Of a DNA stretch of 64,000 nucleotides, positions 10,791-22,920 are shown piece after piece. Every line of letters starts with the position of its first letter. Positions within the stretch are counted from its first letter, which is position 1. The position numbers were made by a program, and so were the translations under genes. Under the pieces are notes generated by a model. That model saw nothing but the letters and a program-made list of their open reading frames with translations. It was not told where the DNA came from and searched no databases. Origin of the DNA: Chrysemys picta bellii (taxonomy: Eukaryota > Chordata > Testudines > Emydidae); the NCBI RefSeq assembly GCF_011386835.1, contig NC_088809.1, positions 18,754,637 through 18,818,636 on the forward strand, written 5' to 3'.

Positions 10791-13700
10791 AGGGATTTAG
10801 CTATGAACACCACTTACAAGTATTTGTGCAAGCACCATGCAGAGAAACCTAATTCTTTAACATGGGTTTATCTAGAAGTAACGAGACAATCATACAGACC
10901 GAATATTAGGAAACGTACTTCCTAGAGCTGAGCACTGCTAGGCTTTCCCTGGGAAAGTGGTTGATGTCTCTCTGAGCCTTGGGAAATGCATTGTCGGAAA
11001 GAATCCAAGGGATGGTCTGAATAATCGACTCGGTCTCTTCCATCTGCGTAGTTTTTAGGATCAGTCAATAAGAAGGCGCAACAAAATGGATGTCTGATCA
11101 GGGCTGCTGTTCCCCTGGCCTTGAGGTTTTCTGGAGTGCAGGTGATCTGTACCGGTTCCCGTGGATAGAATGCAGCACTCTGTCCCTCAACGTGCTTGAA
11201 GCATTGATGGATCGTTTTCCCCTGTGATATCCTGGCTGCTTAGTGATCTGTTCATGGATCCAGAGTCAGTCAACCAAGTGACAATCATCCGTCAAGTAGA
11301 CCTGTCTTCAGCTGTCAGCCAGGGGATGGCGAAGTAAGGAATGGGTCAGAAATTGGACAAAGCTCCTTCCATGCAATTTGTGACTGGGTCCCAAAGCCTG
11401 GATCTAGCTGATGGAGAATCAACCTGACAAGCAATAGTTCAGCTGTCAGCCCTGCTCAGCACCAGTGACGGAGGAAGAAAGATAAAAACAGGGGTCACAG
11501 TAATGGTACCAAATAGGGAGTCTGAGGGTCTCGGTTCAGGACTGTCTATAAAGAGAGGAGATATGATGTTTATTGGAGAATTCAGATTAAAATTCCATAG
11601 CACGCAAGGTGTGAAACCAAACGTATTGGTGTTATTAAAATTTATGCAGACTGTATAAATGGTTGGGTCATGCATCTTTTGTGTTGTTTCAAAAAGTCAT
11701 GGATACAAAAATGGATCAAAAGACATGACAGAAATCCAGCCCAAGAAATTAATAGGCTGACACTAAAATCCTGGCGTTGGTATGAAAGACCTGTAGAACA
11801 TCTTGGGAACAGGGGATAAATAATATCTTCAGAAGTAGTGCTACTTCAGGTCCGTTTTTCCTAGGAAACCAAGCTACACTCCAGTCTGAGTGTAAGTAAG
11901 CCCTATAAAGAATACGGCCACGTTACCAAGTCGGGATTGTGGAGGCGATACAGGATCAGTAAATCCTGAAGGTGAATCATGGTGGGAACTTTCAGATGGG
12001 GCTCCTTAGTGGCTTTATGAAAAATCAATAATCCTTTTGCATGGTTGTAATCCTAAAACAAATGCAATTTATGGCCTCTGAGAAGACCGTGTTTCCCAGG
12101 ATATAAGGCAGAGGTGGAATAACCCAAAGCAATAAACTAAACCAGGTTCTTAGGAGGAAACACTTTTTTATTTTTATTTTTTCCCTCCTGCATGCCTCCC
12201 TGGCCTTGAGACTGGGGTGGGAATTTTCAAAGGTGCCTACAGGAATTAGGTGTCACTCTGAATGAGGTGCCTAATTCCCATTTAGAATCCTGATTAAAGT
12301 CACTTTTGAGTGAGCAACTACATTGTCTCCAACTTTCTATCCCATTTGCTAATGATGGCAAACCCCCAAACATCCAGAACTAGGAAATAAATGATCCCAA
12401 CATGCCCAAATAGTTCTCTCTCACCCCAGAACTGTAAATATTTTCTTTAGTTACAAAAATTAAATGTCCCGTCATGAATAAAATTGCCTAAGGCCATGTT
12501 CTTTCTGGTGTTCAAAATGACCTAAGTAATTTGACATACAAACAAGTAACCTTTTTATTGTCATTAGTCCACATCCTGGTGTGTTTTCTTCCCAGCTGGT
12601 GTAACAAACTAACCTGGTAACAGACACATTAATGGAAATTAATCTCTGAATAATTAGTAGAAAGGTTTTATTGTTCTCTTCCTGCTTTCCCAACCTCTCA
12701 CTCCCCTTCCAAGTGGGGGGGGGGGCAGGGTGCAGCTAATTGTCAGATGAGTAGCCAATGAACTGGCACCAGGACACAGGCGGAAAAGCATCTCATTTGT
12801 ATATTGAGGCATTCCCCATGATTTCTCTCACTGGTCTTTTTTCGTTTCCATCTGCAGCAGTTGCCTGGAAGGGTAATTGCACAGAAAGCTAAGACCTCCC
12901 TGACTGGACCAGGGCTAAGGAAGGCCGGTTTGTCTTGGCCTTTCTACACAACACCTTGTCGCCACTTGATGGCTCTGCAATCGTCAGTGTGAGGGTAGTT
13001 GTATGTCTCAGTTGGGCGCTCAATGCCCAGCGGGCCCCATCGCACAAATCGTTATCATAGTCTGCACTAACTGATGCCATGTTAGCAAATGCTGCAGAGA
13101 GGGCGAGGACTGACAGGACTGTGGAGATAGGTGGGGTCCCTCCAGGGCGGCCGAGACTCATCAGCAGTGTGGTGCATGGGAAGCCTACCTGGTCGATCCC
13201 TGGGCTCTGCCTGTTTTATGGCTAAACTGAGGAATTTGTTCTCCAGGAAAAAAATCCCCTAAACCAGAGCCTTTTTTTCTTACGTCCACCACAAGACTCA
13301 AGGGAGGGTGGGTGGAGGCTGATAAAATGGGATCTAGATCTAATGTGTTGGACATTGCTTCAAGATGGGCTTGAATTGCTACGTCTGAACCCAGCCTTCC
13401 TCAAAGTTGAGGGGGATTTTGAGCTAGTTCTGGTTCGGAGACTTCTCTAGTTCGGCAAAACCCGTTTCATCTCTCCCACCCTGGCAATCCTTGCCTAACT
13501 CCTGAGGTGGGTGGGTCCAGAGCACCAGTTCCAGGGATTTCTTGGAAGCCTGTGTTTAGACAGGTGTCTTCTCGGCAGTTCCACTTCAGTGGCTCCATCA
13601 ACAGGCGCTGGGTCTGCCTTCAAGGCATTTCCTTGGTACTGTGTAGATAACGTTAAATAGAATCCTTTATACCTTTCCCCGTTCTCTCTAATTCATCCAT

Positions 13701-14619
13701 CTGGCACTTGGATCTCCCCAGGGGCAGAGAGTGGGAGTGTATAACTGAGGCGATAAAAGGCTGTTGTATTTATTGCTTCCTGAAAACAGAAGGTATTACT
13801 GCTGACCTCCTTCGCCTATACCCACTGTCTGTGGGAAGCTGTTGTTCTACTGAATGGAACTTCTTCCAAACTTGTCAGCAATTTAAAAAGTCAATAGAGT
13901 TCCCTGCAATCAATGCTGAGTTTCTAGCCAGCCCCGTTCTCACCCTGCCACTGTGTGCTGTGTTCTGTTGGCAAAACTCCTCTCTGAGCCCAGTGTAGTG
14001 CTGGCCAGGGTGAAATGCGAATAGCCTCACGTGCATGCTTGCTGGAGCACTCTGCACTGGCTGTTCTTGGGGTGTTAGCAGAGGGGCGTTAGCTGCAAGA
14101 CTTCACACTCCGCTGCAGTGCTCTTGCAGATGGCGAGGTTCTGAGATACTGCAGGGATCAAATGTCCCATTCATCTTGGATTAATAAAAAAAGATAGACT
14201 CGCTTCATATGAATAATAGTGCTGAGGGAAATGTGCCAGTCTGATGCGACTACAGATCAAAATCCTTTCTCTATGAAGCAATATGACACACCTGTATAGT
14301 GCCTTCTGTTGGAAGATCTCAAAGCAGTTAATGAACTGAGCCTCCTCGTTCCACCGGGACACGTACAAAACTGGGGGCTGAGCTGCGTCAGTGGGACAAG
14401 TTCCCAGACTTGTGCTTTGCCACAGATACATCCTGCCTGCAGGTACAGCATGGGCCGCCCAGGGCAAATGTTCCCCAGCACCACCTTACCATGGCCGCTC
14501 ATCCTTGGCTTGGAGGGATCACCTCCTTGGAAGTGACACTCTTTGGCCCTGGATCTAGCTGCTGAGATGCCCAACGAGGGGGACAACTGTCGGTGTCTGC
14601 ATGTAAGGTGACAGTCTCC

Positions 14620-14765
14620 CGACTAGGAGGAATCTGACCTCATCAAGCTCCCTTGCCAATGGTTTTTATCTCGGTACATCAGCTCCTATGGCCTGTGTGA
14701 TGCAGGAGGTCAGACTACATGATCACAACGGTCCCTTCTAGCCTTAAGCCGTGTGATTTTATTAT
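14620..14765 (+). mobile_element. CR1 LINE 3' end
   Basis: Ends in the diagnostic sense CR1 tail: GGAGGTCAGACTACATGATC, then GGTCCCTTCTAGCCTTAAG. Confidence 0.7.
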
Positions 14766-14769
14766 TTAT

Positions 14770-14960
14770 ATTATGGTACCACCCAGAGGTTCCATTTGCA
14801 TAGGGCAGCCCCTGCCCCAAAGAGAATAGCTGAGAAGGGGAGTATTATTCTCTCCATTATACTGAGACCAGTGAAATGAGTTGTTCATGGTCACACAGGG
14901 AGTCTGCTGAGCCCAAGTCTTCTCAGTTCCAGCCCTGTGCTTAACCATGAGCTCGTCTTT
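14770..14960 (-). mobile_element. MIR-like SINE, antisense
   Basis: GCAGCCCCTGCCCCAAAGAG, then CTCTCCATTATACTGAGACC and CATGGTCACACAGGGAGTC, the antisense order of the MIR-like family. Confidence 0.6.
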
Positions 14961-15035
14961 CTTCTCAGGATGCTGTTCTGATGGGACAGAAACACCCGCC
15001 CCACGCCCTGATGAACAGCTCCGCCTGTTGCTGTT

Positions 15036-15739
15036 TGTGATGGGGGCGCCTGCCCTACACTGGGCTCTAAGGGGTTAATAGAGCCCTAGGGAGACTGTGC
15101 AGGAGGCAGCCAATCATAGAAGGGCTGGGAGGAGCAGCCAATCAAGGCCCGGTAGGCCCATATAAGAAGAGCTGCATGGCAGAGCAGCTCCAGTTGCTCC
15201 CTGGAGCTCAAGGAGGGAGGACTTGCAGGAGGAAGAAAGCTAGCACCTTGGACAGAGCAGTGCTGGGTTGGATCAAGGGAGTGAGAGCGAGTTCCTGGCT
15301 GACTGCTAAGACTGGCATGCTGAAGCCCTGAGATAAGAGTGGAGAAGGTGCTGGGGCTGCGGGGAAGGGGCCCAGAGAAGTAGACGGAGAGGTTGGAGTG
15401 GACACAGAACATGGCTGCCATCTACAGGGTCCCTGGGCCGAGACCCAGAGTTGTGGGCGGGTCCGGGTCCCTTTTCATCCCCACTCGCCTCTGAGGAAGA
15501 AGCTGGACCGTTGGACTGTGGTACAATCCCCTGGAACGGGGGTGGGGGGACGGACATGGAGTGTGGCACAGCCGGAGGGCTGTGTCCTGAAGAGGATGCC
15601 GTGGTCCTTGGAGTGACGTCGGTCCTGGAGCAGAAGTGATGGCGGCAAGACATCACCAGAAGAGGGCGCACTGGCAAACAGAGCTAATTCCCAGGACAGC
15701 CAGCAGGAGGCACCGCAGTGGTGAGCGAATCCCATCACA
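15036..15739 (+). mobile_element. Solo LTR with 5-bp target duplication
   Basis: 704 bp bounded by perfect 9-bp inverted ends TGTGATGGG and CCCATCACA, and flanked by the direct repeat CTGTT (15031-15035 and 15740-15744). Two CCAAT boxes (about 15110 and 15138) lie upstream of a TATA-like CATATAAG (about 15159), which sets plus orientation. No internal region or second LTR is present, so it is a solo LTR left by recombination. A 5-bp duplication fits Ty3/Gypsy-type or some retroviral elements. A related fragment is at about 42555-42815. Confidence 0.88.
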
Positions 15740-16469
15740 CTGTTGCTCAGCAGTGAGCGCTGCACCCTTTGTAGAGCTCTACAAAGTGTGAATGCAGAGT
15801 CCAGGGTGACAACCAGCGTCCTAGCAGCCCACTAGACAGGTGCAACATCCTGAAGCATCTAAACCTATAAAATTACTCCAGTGTCTGCTCCCTCTAAGAC
15901 CAAACAACGCTGAAAACTGGGCCAAGCCAATGAATAATTCACTTCTCGCCTGGTTCACTAAACTTGTTAGAGAATCTTAAATACATGGAATAATTTCTAA
16001 TAATCCACCTGGGATAACCGCTGAGCTGCTATTGGCTCCTTCCCTTGCTCTCTTCTCTGTATGGTGGCTGCTCCTCTCTTGGGGGCTAGGTGGTGGTGGG
16101 GGGTCACTGTTAAATATTTATCCACCGTTAGCGCTGCTTCAGTCTCCCTTTCATCTACATTCTAAATGAACATGGCCCCATGAAGGGGTTCTCCAGTCCT
16201 TTTGTATTGCAGACCTTTTCATGTGAGAGAGAAACCCACCTCCCATCCCCAAACCCACCACATGGTTTCAGCCAGGCACCTGCAGGGGCCAGAAAGGGAT
16301 TTTCTAAATGCTCCTTCCTCTGGAGTATTAGGGATGGCCATAGGTGGAGAAGGGACATTGGATGGGGGAGGCAGGGCAGGGCTCTGGGGTGGCACTGAGC
16401 ATTCTCTTTCTGGTTCTTGGCTGGCTGGTTCTCTCTCATGTGCTCAGGGTCTAACTGATTGCTGCGTGG

Positions 16470-16785
16470 GGTCGGGAAAGAATTTTTCCCCGGGGTCAGA
16501 TTGGCAGTGGAGGTTTTCGCCTCCCTCCGCAGCATGTGTGTGCGGGCCGCTTGCCAGGATTATCTGGGTGTATCTCACTGAATCATTTCCCAGCCATTGC
16601 TGGGTGCAATTTGGTTCCTCTTGTTCTGTGCCAGTGGCACATAATCTAGTTTTCTGTGGGGCGTAATACATGGGTCTCATTTCGGCTGTTGGGTTAGTGC
16701 ACAGCTGCTGGGTGGTGGTCATGACCAGGAGGTCAGACTAGATGCTCTGGTGTTCCCTTCTGGCCTTAAACTCTGACACTGCTTA
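16470..16785 (+). mobile_element. CR1 LINE 3' end
   Basis: Sense CR1 3' region: GGAAAGAATTTTTCCCCGGG, then TCAGATTGGCAGTGG, TTCGCCTCCCTCCGCAGCAT, and the terminal AGGAGGTCAGACTAGATG with CCCTTCTGGCCTTAAA. Confidence 0.85.
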
Positions 16786-16814
16786 GGTCTCAGAATATCC
16801 AGTTCTGCCCACTA

Positions 16815-18165
16815 CTGAGGAGGGACTGCACTTTGAGAATGGCCGATCTCGCTCTTTCCAAGCTCTGCAACGTACTTGTTGGGCGATATTGGGCAAACTG
16901 CTTCCCTATGTTCTGCCTCCGTTTCTCTAAAATGGGAATCATGGAATTCTCTGTTGCATTACAGACAATGTGAATCTATGTAAAACAGTTTTCAGACCCT
17001 ACTGTTAGTACAAAGTAGGGGTGGGTGGGTGTGATTTCCAGACTTGTAAAGCTGAGAATCCATTTGTTCTTTCTCGGGCTGAGGGTACCCATGTATCCAC
17101 ACAGACCTGTACCCATGCATGGCGATGGCTAGTTAGGGGTAGGGAGATATTGCGTGCCCAGTTTGTTGGGAGAGAGGGTTTATGCCAAAAGGGGTCTCTC
17201 ACTTTATCCCCCATGCTCAAAATCTGCCTTTAGACAGCTACCAGTCAAATGAAGGCCTCCTCAGCTGCGGGACAGATTTGCACAGCTGTAGAACCGTGAA
17301 TGCACCTGCAGAATGGGCTACTTGTCAGTTGCTTTACTCGGGGCACATGTACGTTTGCACTAGAATCTGGTCCCCCTCCTGCTTCCCTTCACCCAGGTGC
17401 TGCAGCTGCTTCTTGGGATGCTGCCCTGCGTAGATCCTGACACTGATGAAGACGAGGGAGAGGCAAGGCTTCCCCGTAATGAAAAGGAATTCTTCGAACG
17501 TCAGCCACACAGCTCCACAGCAGCACTTACTGGCCCTGACTCCCCTGCCCAGTAGGGGAGAGATTATTAGCCCAGGTGTGGGATTAATTAGTTGCTAGGC
17601 TGGTTTAACAAATGAGCATGGCTCTCTTTCCACCGAAGGTGTTGCTCTGTTGGAAGCAGGGGCAGTCACTTGCCCCAAATTGTATCCAGAGGGGTGAGGC
17701 GGATTATTTTTGGCTTCCCTACCAATGAGTTCAGGCAGCATGTGCCTCAAAAATCTATCTAATCCTGCTGCTTGGCTGTCAGGGGCTGGGTGCACTCTGC
17801 GTTCCCGATTTGATCCGTGTGACATTCCCTGCCCTTGACGCAGTCCATCCCTGCCATCAATAACGATCAGCATCAGACTCCCCTGCCCTCCCCCCTCAGC
17901 TCCTGTTGGCTTGGTTTCCCATCAAAGCATTATTTAATATCCCTGGGTTCCCCTCTGCACCTTGCTCTCCATTGACGCTAACTGGGAGCAAGCCGGATTT
18001 ATAAGCTTGGTAAAGCCTGTGATTATAAGGCTCGATGCTGTGCATGGGTCTCTCCCTGGCTTCCCTGGGAGTGTCAAACCCAGGGCTTGCGCAGAATTGG
18101 CTCCTTTACCCATGATCATAGGAACAGGTGTGATCTCTTCACCTTTCAAGCACTAACGAGCTAGA
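16815..18165. other. Non-coding stretch with a degraded MIR-like piece
   Basis: About 16840-16950 reads like a plus-strand MIR remnant (GATATTGGGCAAACTGCTTC and TCCGTTTCTCTAAAATGGG). The remainder to 18165 shows nothing recognisable. Confidence 0.45.
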
Positions 18166-18169
18166 TCTG

Positions 18170-18335
18170 GCCACACCAGGCCTGTGAGGTAGGGAGGTTT
18201 CACCCTCATTTTAGATAGATAAGGAAACCAAGACACAGAAAGGGTAAGTGACTTGCCCAAGATCGCATCATGAGTCTGTGTCAGGGTGGGGAAAGAGAGC
18301 CCTGCAATCCAGACGCCTGGGCCTGTGTGTTAATC
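18170..18335 (-). mobile_element. MIR-like SINE, antisense
   Basis: ATAAGGAAACCAAGACACAG followed by GTGACTTGCCCAAGATCGC is the antisense MIR core. Confidence 0.7.
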
Positions 18336-19635
18336 TTCGGCAAGAGCTAGTCCAACTCTGGCATTAGCAGCTGTACTCATCAGTGGATAAACCTGGAAGC
18401 TCAGCCCAAACCCCGTTGCTTTTCTCTGCTCACCTCATCTAGACCACGTCGCTGGGCTTTCTGCCTTGCCTCTTCCTGTGTCGGCTTGGAAGGTTGTCTC
18501 TGGGCCAAGCAGAAGCACATTCAGGGGCTGACGCTCGTGAGCCTCTGTCTCTGCTCCAAACTTGATCCCACGGGGGATTTCGAAAGGACCCTGCACTTCC
18601 CCTGGGGAAAGTGGTTTTACTTTTAAGCTCAGTTTTCCACCCAGCCTCTCTGGGGACAGATGCCGAGGAAGGTCCAAGCAATAATAAATAAAAGTGATCA
18701 CACTTTCGACTCTGGGGGTTTGTGTCCAGAGTGTTTAAAAGGTAAGAATCACCCATAGATGTTCCAATAAATGGCTAAGAAACTGTTACAGCGTCCAGTA
18801 GTGTCCTTATAATCCCGGTTTACAGCCATCTATAATACCTTCTACTGCTGTGCATGTAACCACCTATAGGATGAACTACTCATGCCCGTAACATGATAGA
18901 ACCCCTATGAATCATTTATTAACCCTTTATATGCTATACATGTGCCCTTAACAGAAAGTGTGAGTAACAGGGTGGAGTTGAGGACAAAGCAGATGTATTT
19001 ACGTTTTGTTTTGTTTTTTCTCCTCACCGGGCAATTCAGCTTATTAGCCTGCGGAATGCTTTCCCCAGGGCAGAGCTAGAAACCTGCCTGAGCTGCACAA
19101 GCCCTGGAGCGTATGCTGTAAGGACCAATCCCCTCTAGTCCCACCAGCAGACAGACAATGACCTGCCCCTGAGGTTCTTGACCAGCAGTGGCCTGTAGAG
19201 CAGAATTCAACCAAACAGTTGCTGGCAGTTTGCATCGAACCTGCTGACCACACAGGGCTGGCTGGCTCCTCCTTGCTTCAGCTGCTGAACTGCACTGAAC
19301 AGCAGCTAAAAATATCACATCCTTTCCTGAGGCTACTCTTCAATGGCAGCCTTTGCAAGTAGCTACATCAGAGCTGTAAGGAATTGTGAATGGGAGAGGA
19401 GGCGGGACAGCAGGATCCTGAATGGGAGGGGAGGCCGATCTGGAGACGCACGCGCTTCCTTTTAAGGTACGGGCCGCCGAAAGTTAGAGAGCGCCTGACT
19501 TAATGAACCCAGCAATGAAGTGTGACTTATGTTTCCCTTCCCGTCATTTATCTGTCTTGTCTATTTAGTGTGTGAGCTCTTTGGGGATTGGGTATGTACA
19601 GCGTCCGGCACGCTGGGGCTGGTGATCTCAAGTAG
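18336..19635. other. Non-coding, nothing recognised
   Basis: No coding exon or named repeat was identified. A short GC-rich patch with several CpGs is at about 19390-19490. Confidence 0.4.
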
Positions 19636-19639
19636 GGCC

Positions 19640-19797
19640 TCTAGTCTTTAACCCATGATTTGAGGACTGCAGTAACTCAGCCAGAGGTTAGGGGTCTATT
19701 TCAGGAGTGGGTGAAGTTCTGTGGCCTGGGATGGGCAGGAGATCAGACTAGATGATCACGACAGTCCCTTCTGACCTTCAAGTCTATGAATCTACTG
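19640..19797 (+). mobile_element. CR1 LINE 3' end
   Basis: Contains CATGATTTGAGGACTGCAGT, GGAGTGGGTGAAGTTCTGTG, and the terminal GATCAGACTAGATGATCACG with CCCTTCTGACCTTCAAGTC. Confidence 0.85.
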
Positions 19798-20230
19798 TAC
19801 TACTGATAAAAACTGTGGGGTTGTACATTTGTGCGGTGTTGATTGGTTATGCAAGTCAGGTCATATCTCGCAACAGGAGGGATCTGTGTAGTTAGATACA
19901 TGATGGATGGCTGCAAAAGGCAGTTACGATGGCCTGTTAGCTGGATAAATTTGCTGGCCCCAGGAGCAATTCCTCATGTTAATTGCTCTAACCTTGGTCA
20001 CGGTATTGGCACCTTGACATCCAATCCAAGATGAGAGGGTGAGTGTGTGAGGGACCTGAGACCACTACAGCAGCCCCTCTCGGTGTGCTGTGTAACTTCA
20101 GGAGCAGATGAGCATGGTCATTTCCAGCTAGGATTTAATACTTAGCGGGGCATATCGGGTCCAGATGTGCTCCTGAGAAGATGAGTGACTCCCCCAGGCG
20201 GCAGGCCATGGGTGTGGATTGGTATCACTC

Positions 20231-21375
20231 TGTGATGGGTTGGATCACAGAAACCCCCTTAGGAACTGCCAAGTGATGTGCCAAGACTACTTCTGCCCCT
20301 GCTTTCCCTGCCAGCTCGGGATCCCAGCACCCTGTCTTGCTGAGCCAGACACATCCATCTGCTCCAACACAGACCCAGGGTCTGAATTACTTGCCCCAAA
20401 GCTGCAGACTTAACTGAAAGCAGCTTACAGAAGTGTTCTAGTCTTTAACACTCAGGTACCCATCTCCCAATGGGGTCTAAACCCAAATAAATCTGTTTTA
20501 CCCTGTATAAAGCTTGTACAGGGTAAACTCATAAATTGTTCGCCCTCTATAACACTGATAGAGAGAGATGCACAGTTGTTTGCCCCTCCCCCGGTATTAA
20601 CACATGTGAGTTAATTAATAAGTAAAAAGTGATTTTATTAAATACAGAAAGTAGGATTTAAATGGTTCCAAGTAGTAACAGACAGACCAAAGTGAATTAC
20701 CAAGCAAAATAAAACAAAACATGCAAATCTAAGCCTAATACAGTAATACAACTGAGTACAGATAAAATCTCACGCTGAAAGATGTTTCAATAAGTCTTTC
20801 ACAGACTGGACGCCTTCCTAGTCTGGGCACAATCCTTTCCCTTGGTACTGCCCTTGTTCCAGCTCAGGTGGTAGCTAGGGGATTCCTCATGATGGCTCTC
20901 CCTTTTCTCTGTTCCATCCACTTATATATTTTTTGCATAAGGCGGGAATCCTTTGTCCCTCTGGGTGCCCCCCCTTCTCAATGGAAAAGCACCAGGTCAA
21001 AGATGGATCCCAGTTCAGGTGACATGATCACATGTCACTGTCAGACTTCATTGCCCACTTGCCAGCACACGTGTATACAGTAAGACTCACAGGTAAAACA
21101 GAGCCACCTGCAGTCAATTGTCCTGGTTAATGGGAGTCATCAAGATTCCAACCACTATTAATTGCCCACACTTTGCATCATTACAATAGGCCCTCAGAGT
21201 TATATTTCATATTTCTAGTTTCAGATACAAGAGTGGTACATTTATACAAATAGGATGATCACACTCAGTAGATTAGAAGCTTTGTAATGATGCCTTACAA
21301 AGAGACCTTTTGCATGAAGCATATTCCAGTTACATTAGCATATTTTCATAAAAGCATAGAAAGTGCAACGTCACA
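20231..21375 (-). mobile_element. Solo LTR with 5-bp target duplication
   Basis: 1145 bp beginning TGTGATGGG and ending CGTCACA, flanked by the direct repeat CACTC (20226-20230 and 21376-21380). On the minus strand a TATA box (complement of the AT run near 20922-20932) precedes a poly(A) signal (complement of TTTATT near 20633-20638) in the right order, so the LTR is antisense to SH2B2. No internal domain or partner LTR is present. It shares its TGTGATGGG terminus and 5-bp duplication with the 15036 element, which suggests related integrases. Confidence 0.88.
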
Positions 21376-21380
21376 CACTC

Positions 21381-22290
21381 CACCTCCAGAATCAGCAATA
21401 GCAGAGGCTGGGTATGGCAGCAGACTCCTTTAACTTATTCCAGCACAGAAGCAAAGGCAAAGGCTGGCTTTTTATGCCTTTGCAGCTGTGCCTGTATTAA
21501 CCGATCGGGGGGGGTTCCCTTGTTGCTTGGATGAGACCCTCCCTGCTCCTGTGGTCGTGCACTGACTCCATCTGTAAAAGATGCCGTCTCCCGAAATAAT
21601 CCCTGCTCCTGAGGCAAGAAGGGAACAGCATTGCAGGAGGACTCGACCAAAACAAGGTGCTCCACTCCACGCACTTCTCCCTCTGGGCAGAGGATGAGAG
21701 AACAAACGTGGGACAGGTGTGTGGCCGTGTTACTGAAAGCACTACTGGAAGGCACTCATGCGACAGTGTAAAAACTTAGAATAGACTAGAACTCTGAATG
21801 GATGGAATTTCCTGTTTCCTCGTTCACTGTGTGGCTCCGGAGGCAGGTTGTGCATAGCTGGCTCTGTACGTATGCCCTAACTTTGACTTATCCCTCTGAA
21901 CTCCCAGCAGTAATTTTGTGATTTCCCCCCCCCCCCCATGTGGTTGGTGGTGTCTGCCTAGCCCTGCTGCATCTGTCTGGGACGCTGTCTGCTTCCGAAC
22001 GATACACTTGGATAGTGTGCTGATAAGAGACGTCTAAGGAAAAACTTTGCATCACAGGAAGTGGTGTTGGTGATTCCGTAGACGATGCTCTTCCTTCTGA
22101 GTCCGTACTTGTCTCTGTCCCAGTCATGATGCTGAGAGAACCATCTGTCATTGTGAAATGGTAGCACTCTTCTTTTAAAGGACTAGACTGTTGATCATTG
22201 GGTCCTAGCCAAATCTGTATTTGGTATTTACATTTTGCTTACCAAAAAAGTCTCTCTTGTAGCTTCAGTTGGACAGGGTACTCTTCTCTT
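21381..22290. other. Non-coding, no gene recognised
   Basis: No exon or named repeat identified. A pure C run of about 12 bases is at 21927-21938. Confidence 0.45.
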
Positions 22291-22299
22291 TCTGCCCTG

Positions 22300-22405
22300 A
22301 AGGGAAGTGTTGTAGTTTGCTGTTAAATGGTGGATATGTTCTGCTCCAGAGGTGGATGCATTTCAGTAGTGAGTGAGATCATCATGGTGCAGATGATATA
22401 TACAA
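22300..22405 (+). repeat. SINE-like dispersed repeat, family A, partial
   Basis: Contains TTTGCTGTTAAATGG, then CAGAGGTGGATGCATTTCAG and GTGAGTGAGATCAT, parallel to the copies at 1949 and 26550. Confidence 0.45.
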
Positions 22406-22920
22406 GGCCTGGTTTTCAATTGTAGGCCTCTAATTTAAGGCATCCAGTTCCTCATTTTGGGTGTTCATATTGGTACTTTAGCTGTGAAAATGCTGATGTG
22501 AGCACCAGATGTGAAACGGGATGTGCTAACTAAGATACCGATGTTCTAGAACCTGATTCCCACTGCCCCACCACCCTGTAAAGCCCCGTGGGATCCTTGG
22601 AAATCATAGCCATTACTCAGTGGTCTTAAGACATGGAACATGTTAGGGCTAGCATCTGAAGTGACATGATCAGAGAGGCAGAAATAAGGTTGCACTAACC
22701 ATAGTTTTTCATGCTTTCTAGACCTGGTGGAATGTTGTGACAGCAGCTGTTTAAAATGTTACATACCATCAATTGTCCTTGTTTTTCTTGTGGATTCCCT
22801 TGGCCATGGGTAGTTCTGCAGTGGTGTGTGTGTTTGTATTTGGAATTCCTTATCTGAACTGTCATTAACCTTCTCTTTGATTTGCCTTTGCAGTTTGCTG
22901 GTAGGTGGAATGGGACAGTC

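Larger units (their letters stand above)
4325..14600. other. Non-coding upstream region, mostly unclassified
   Basis: No coding exon was recognised. Visible items are an AGGGTTGCCA-bounded repeat (5913-6033), a GGAGC-rich low-complexity patch (6901-6972), a tRNA-headed SINE-like copy (10690-10790), a perfect 9-bp inverted repeat around 12239-12275, and a G run (12714-12725). 10800-12700 is AT-richer than its surroundings and holds no recognisable element. Scattered open frames here lack splice-site or family support. Confidence 0.55.

Noticed and set aside
12889..13161. 90-codon minus-strand open frame
   Set aside because: No recognised homology, no splice sites and no promoter; kept as unexplained non-coding DNA.
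15036..15739. Native SH2B2 promoter with CCAAT and TATA boxes
   Set aside because: The block has LTR ends and a 5-bp target duplication, so the boxes belong to a retroelement; use by SH2B2 is only a possibility.
20231..21375. Intact endogenous retrovirus
   Set aside because: Only one LTR is present; no gag, pol or env reading frame lies next to it.
22882..22920. Start of SH2B2 at 22882 instead of 22921
   Set aside because: 22882-22893 lies before the splice acceptor, and the family begins with MNG, encoded at 22921.
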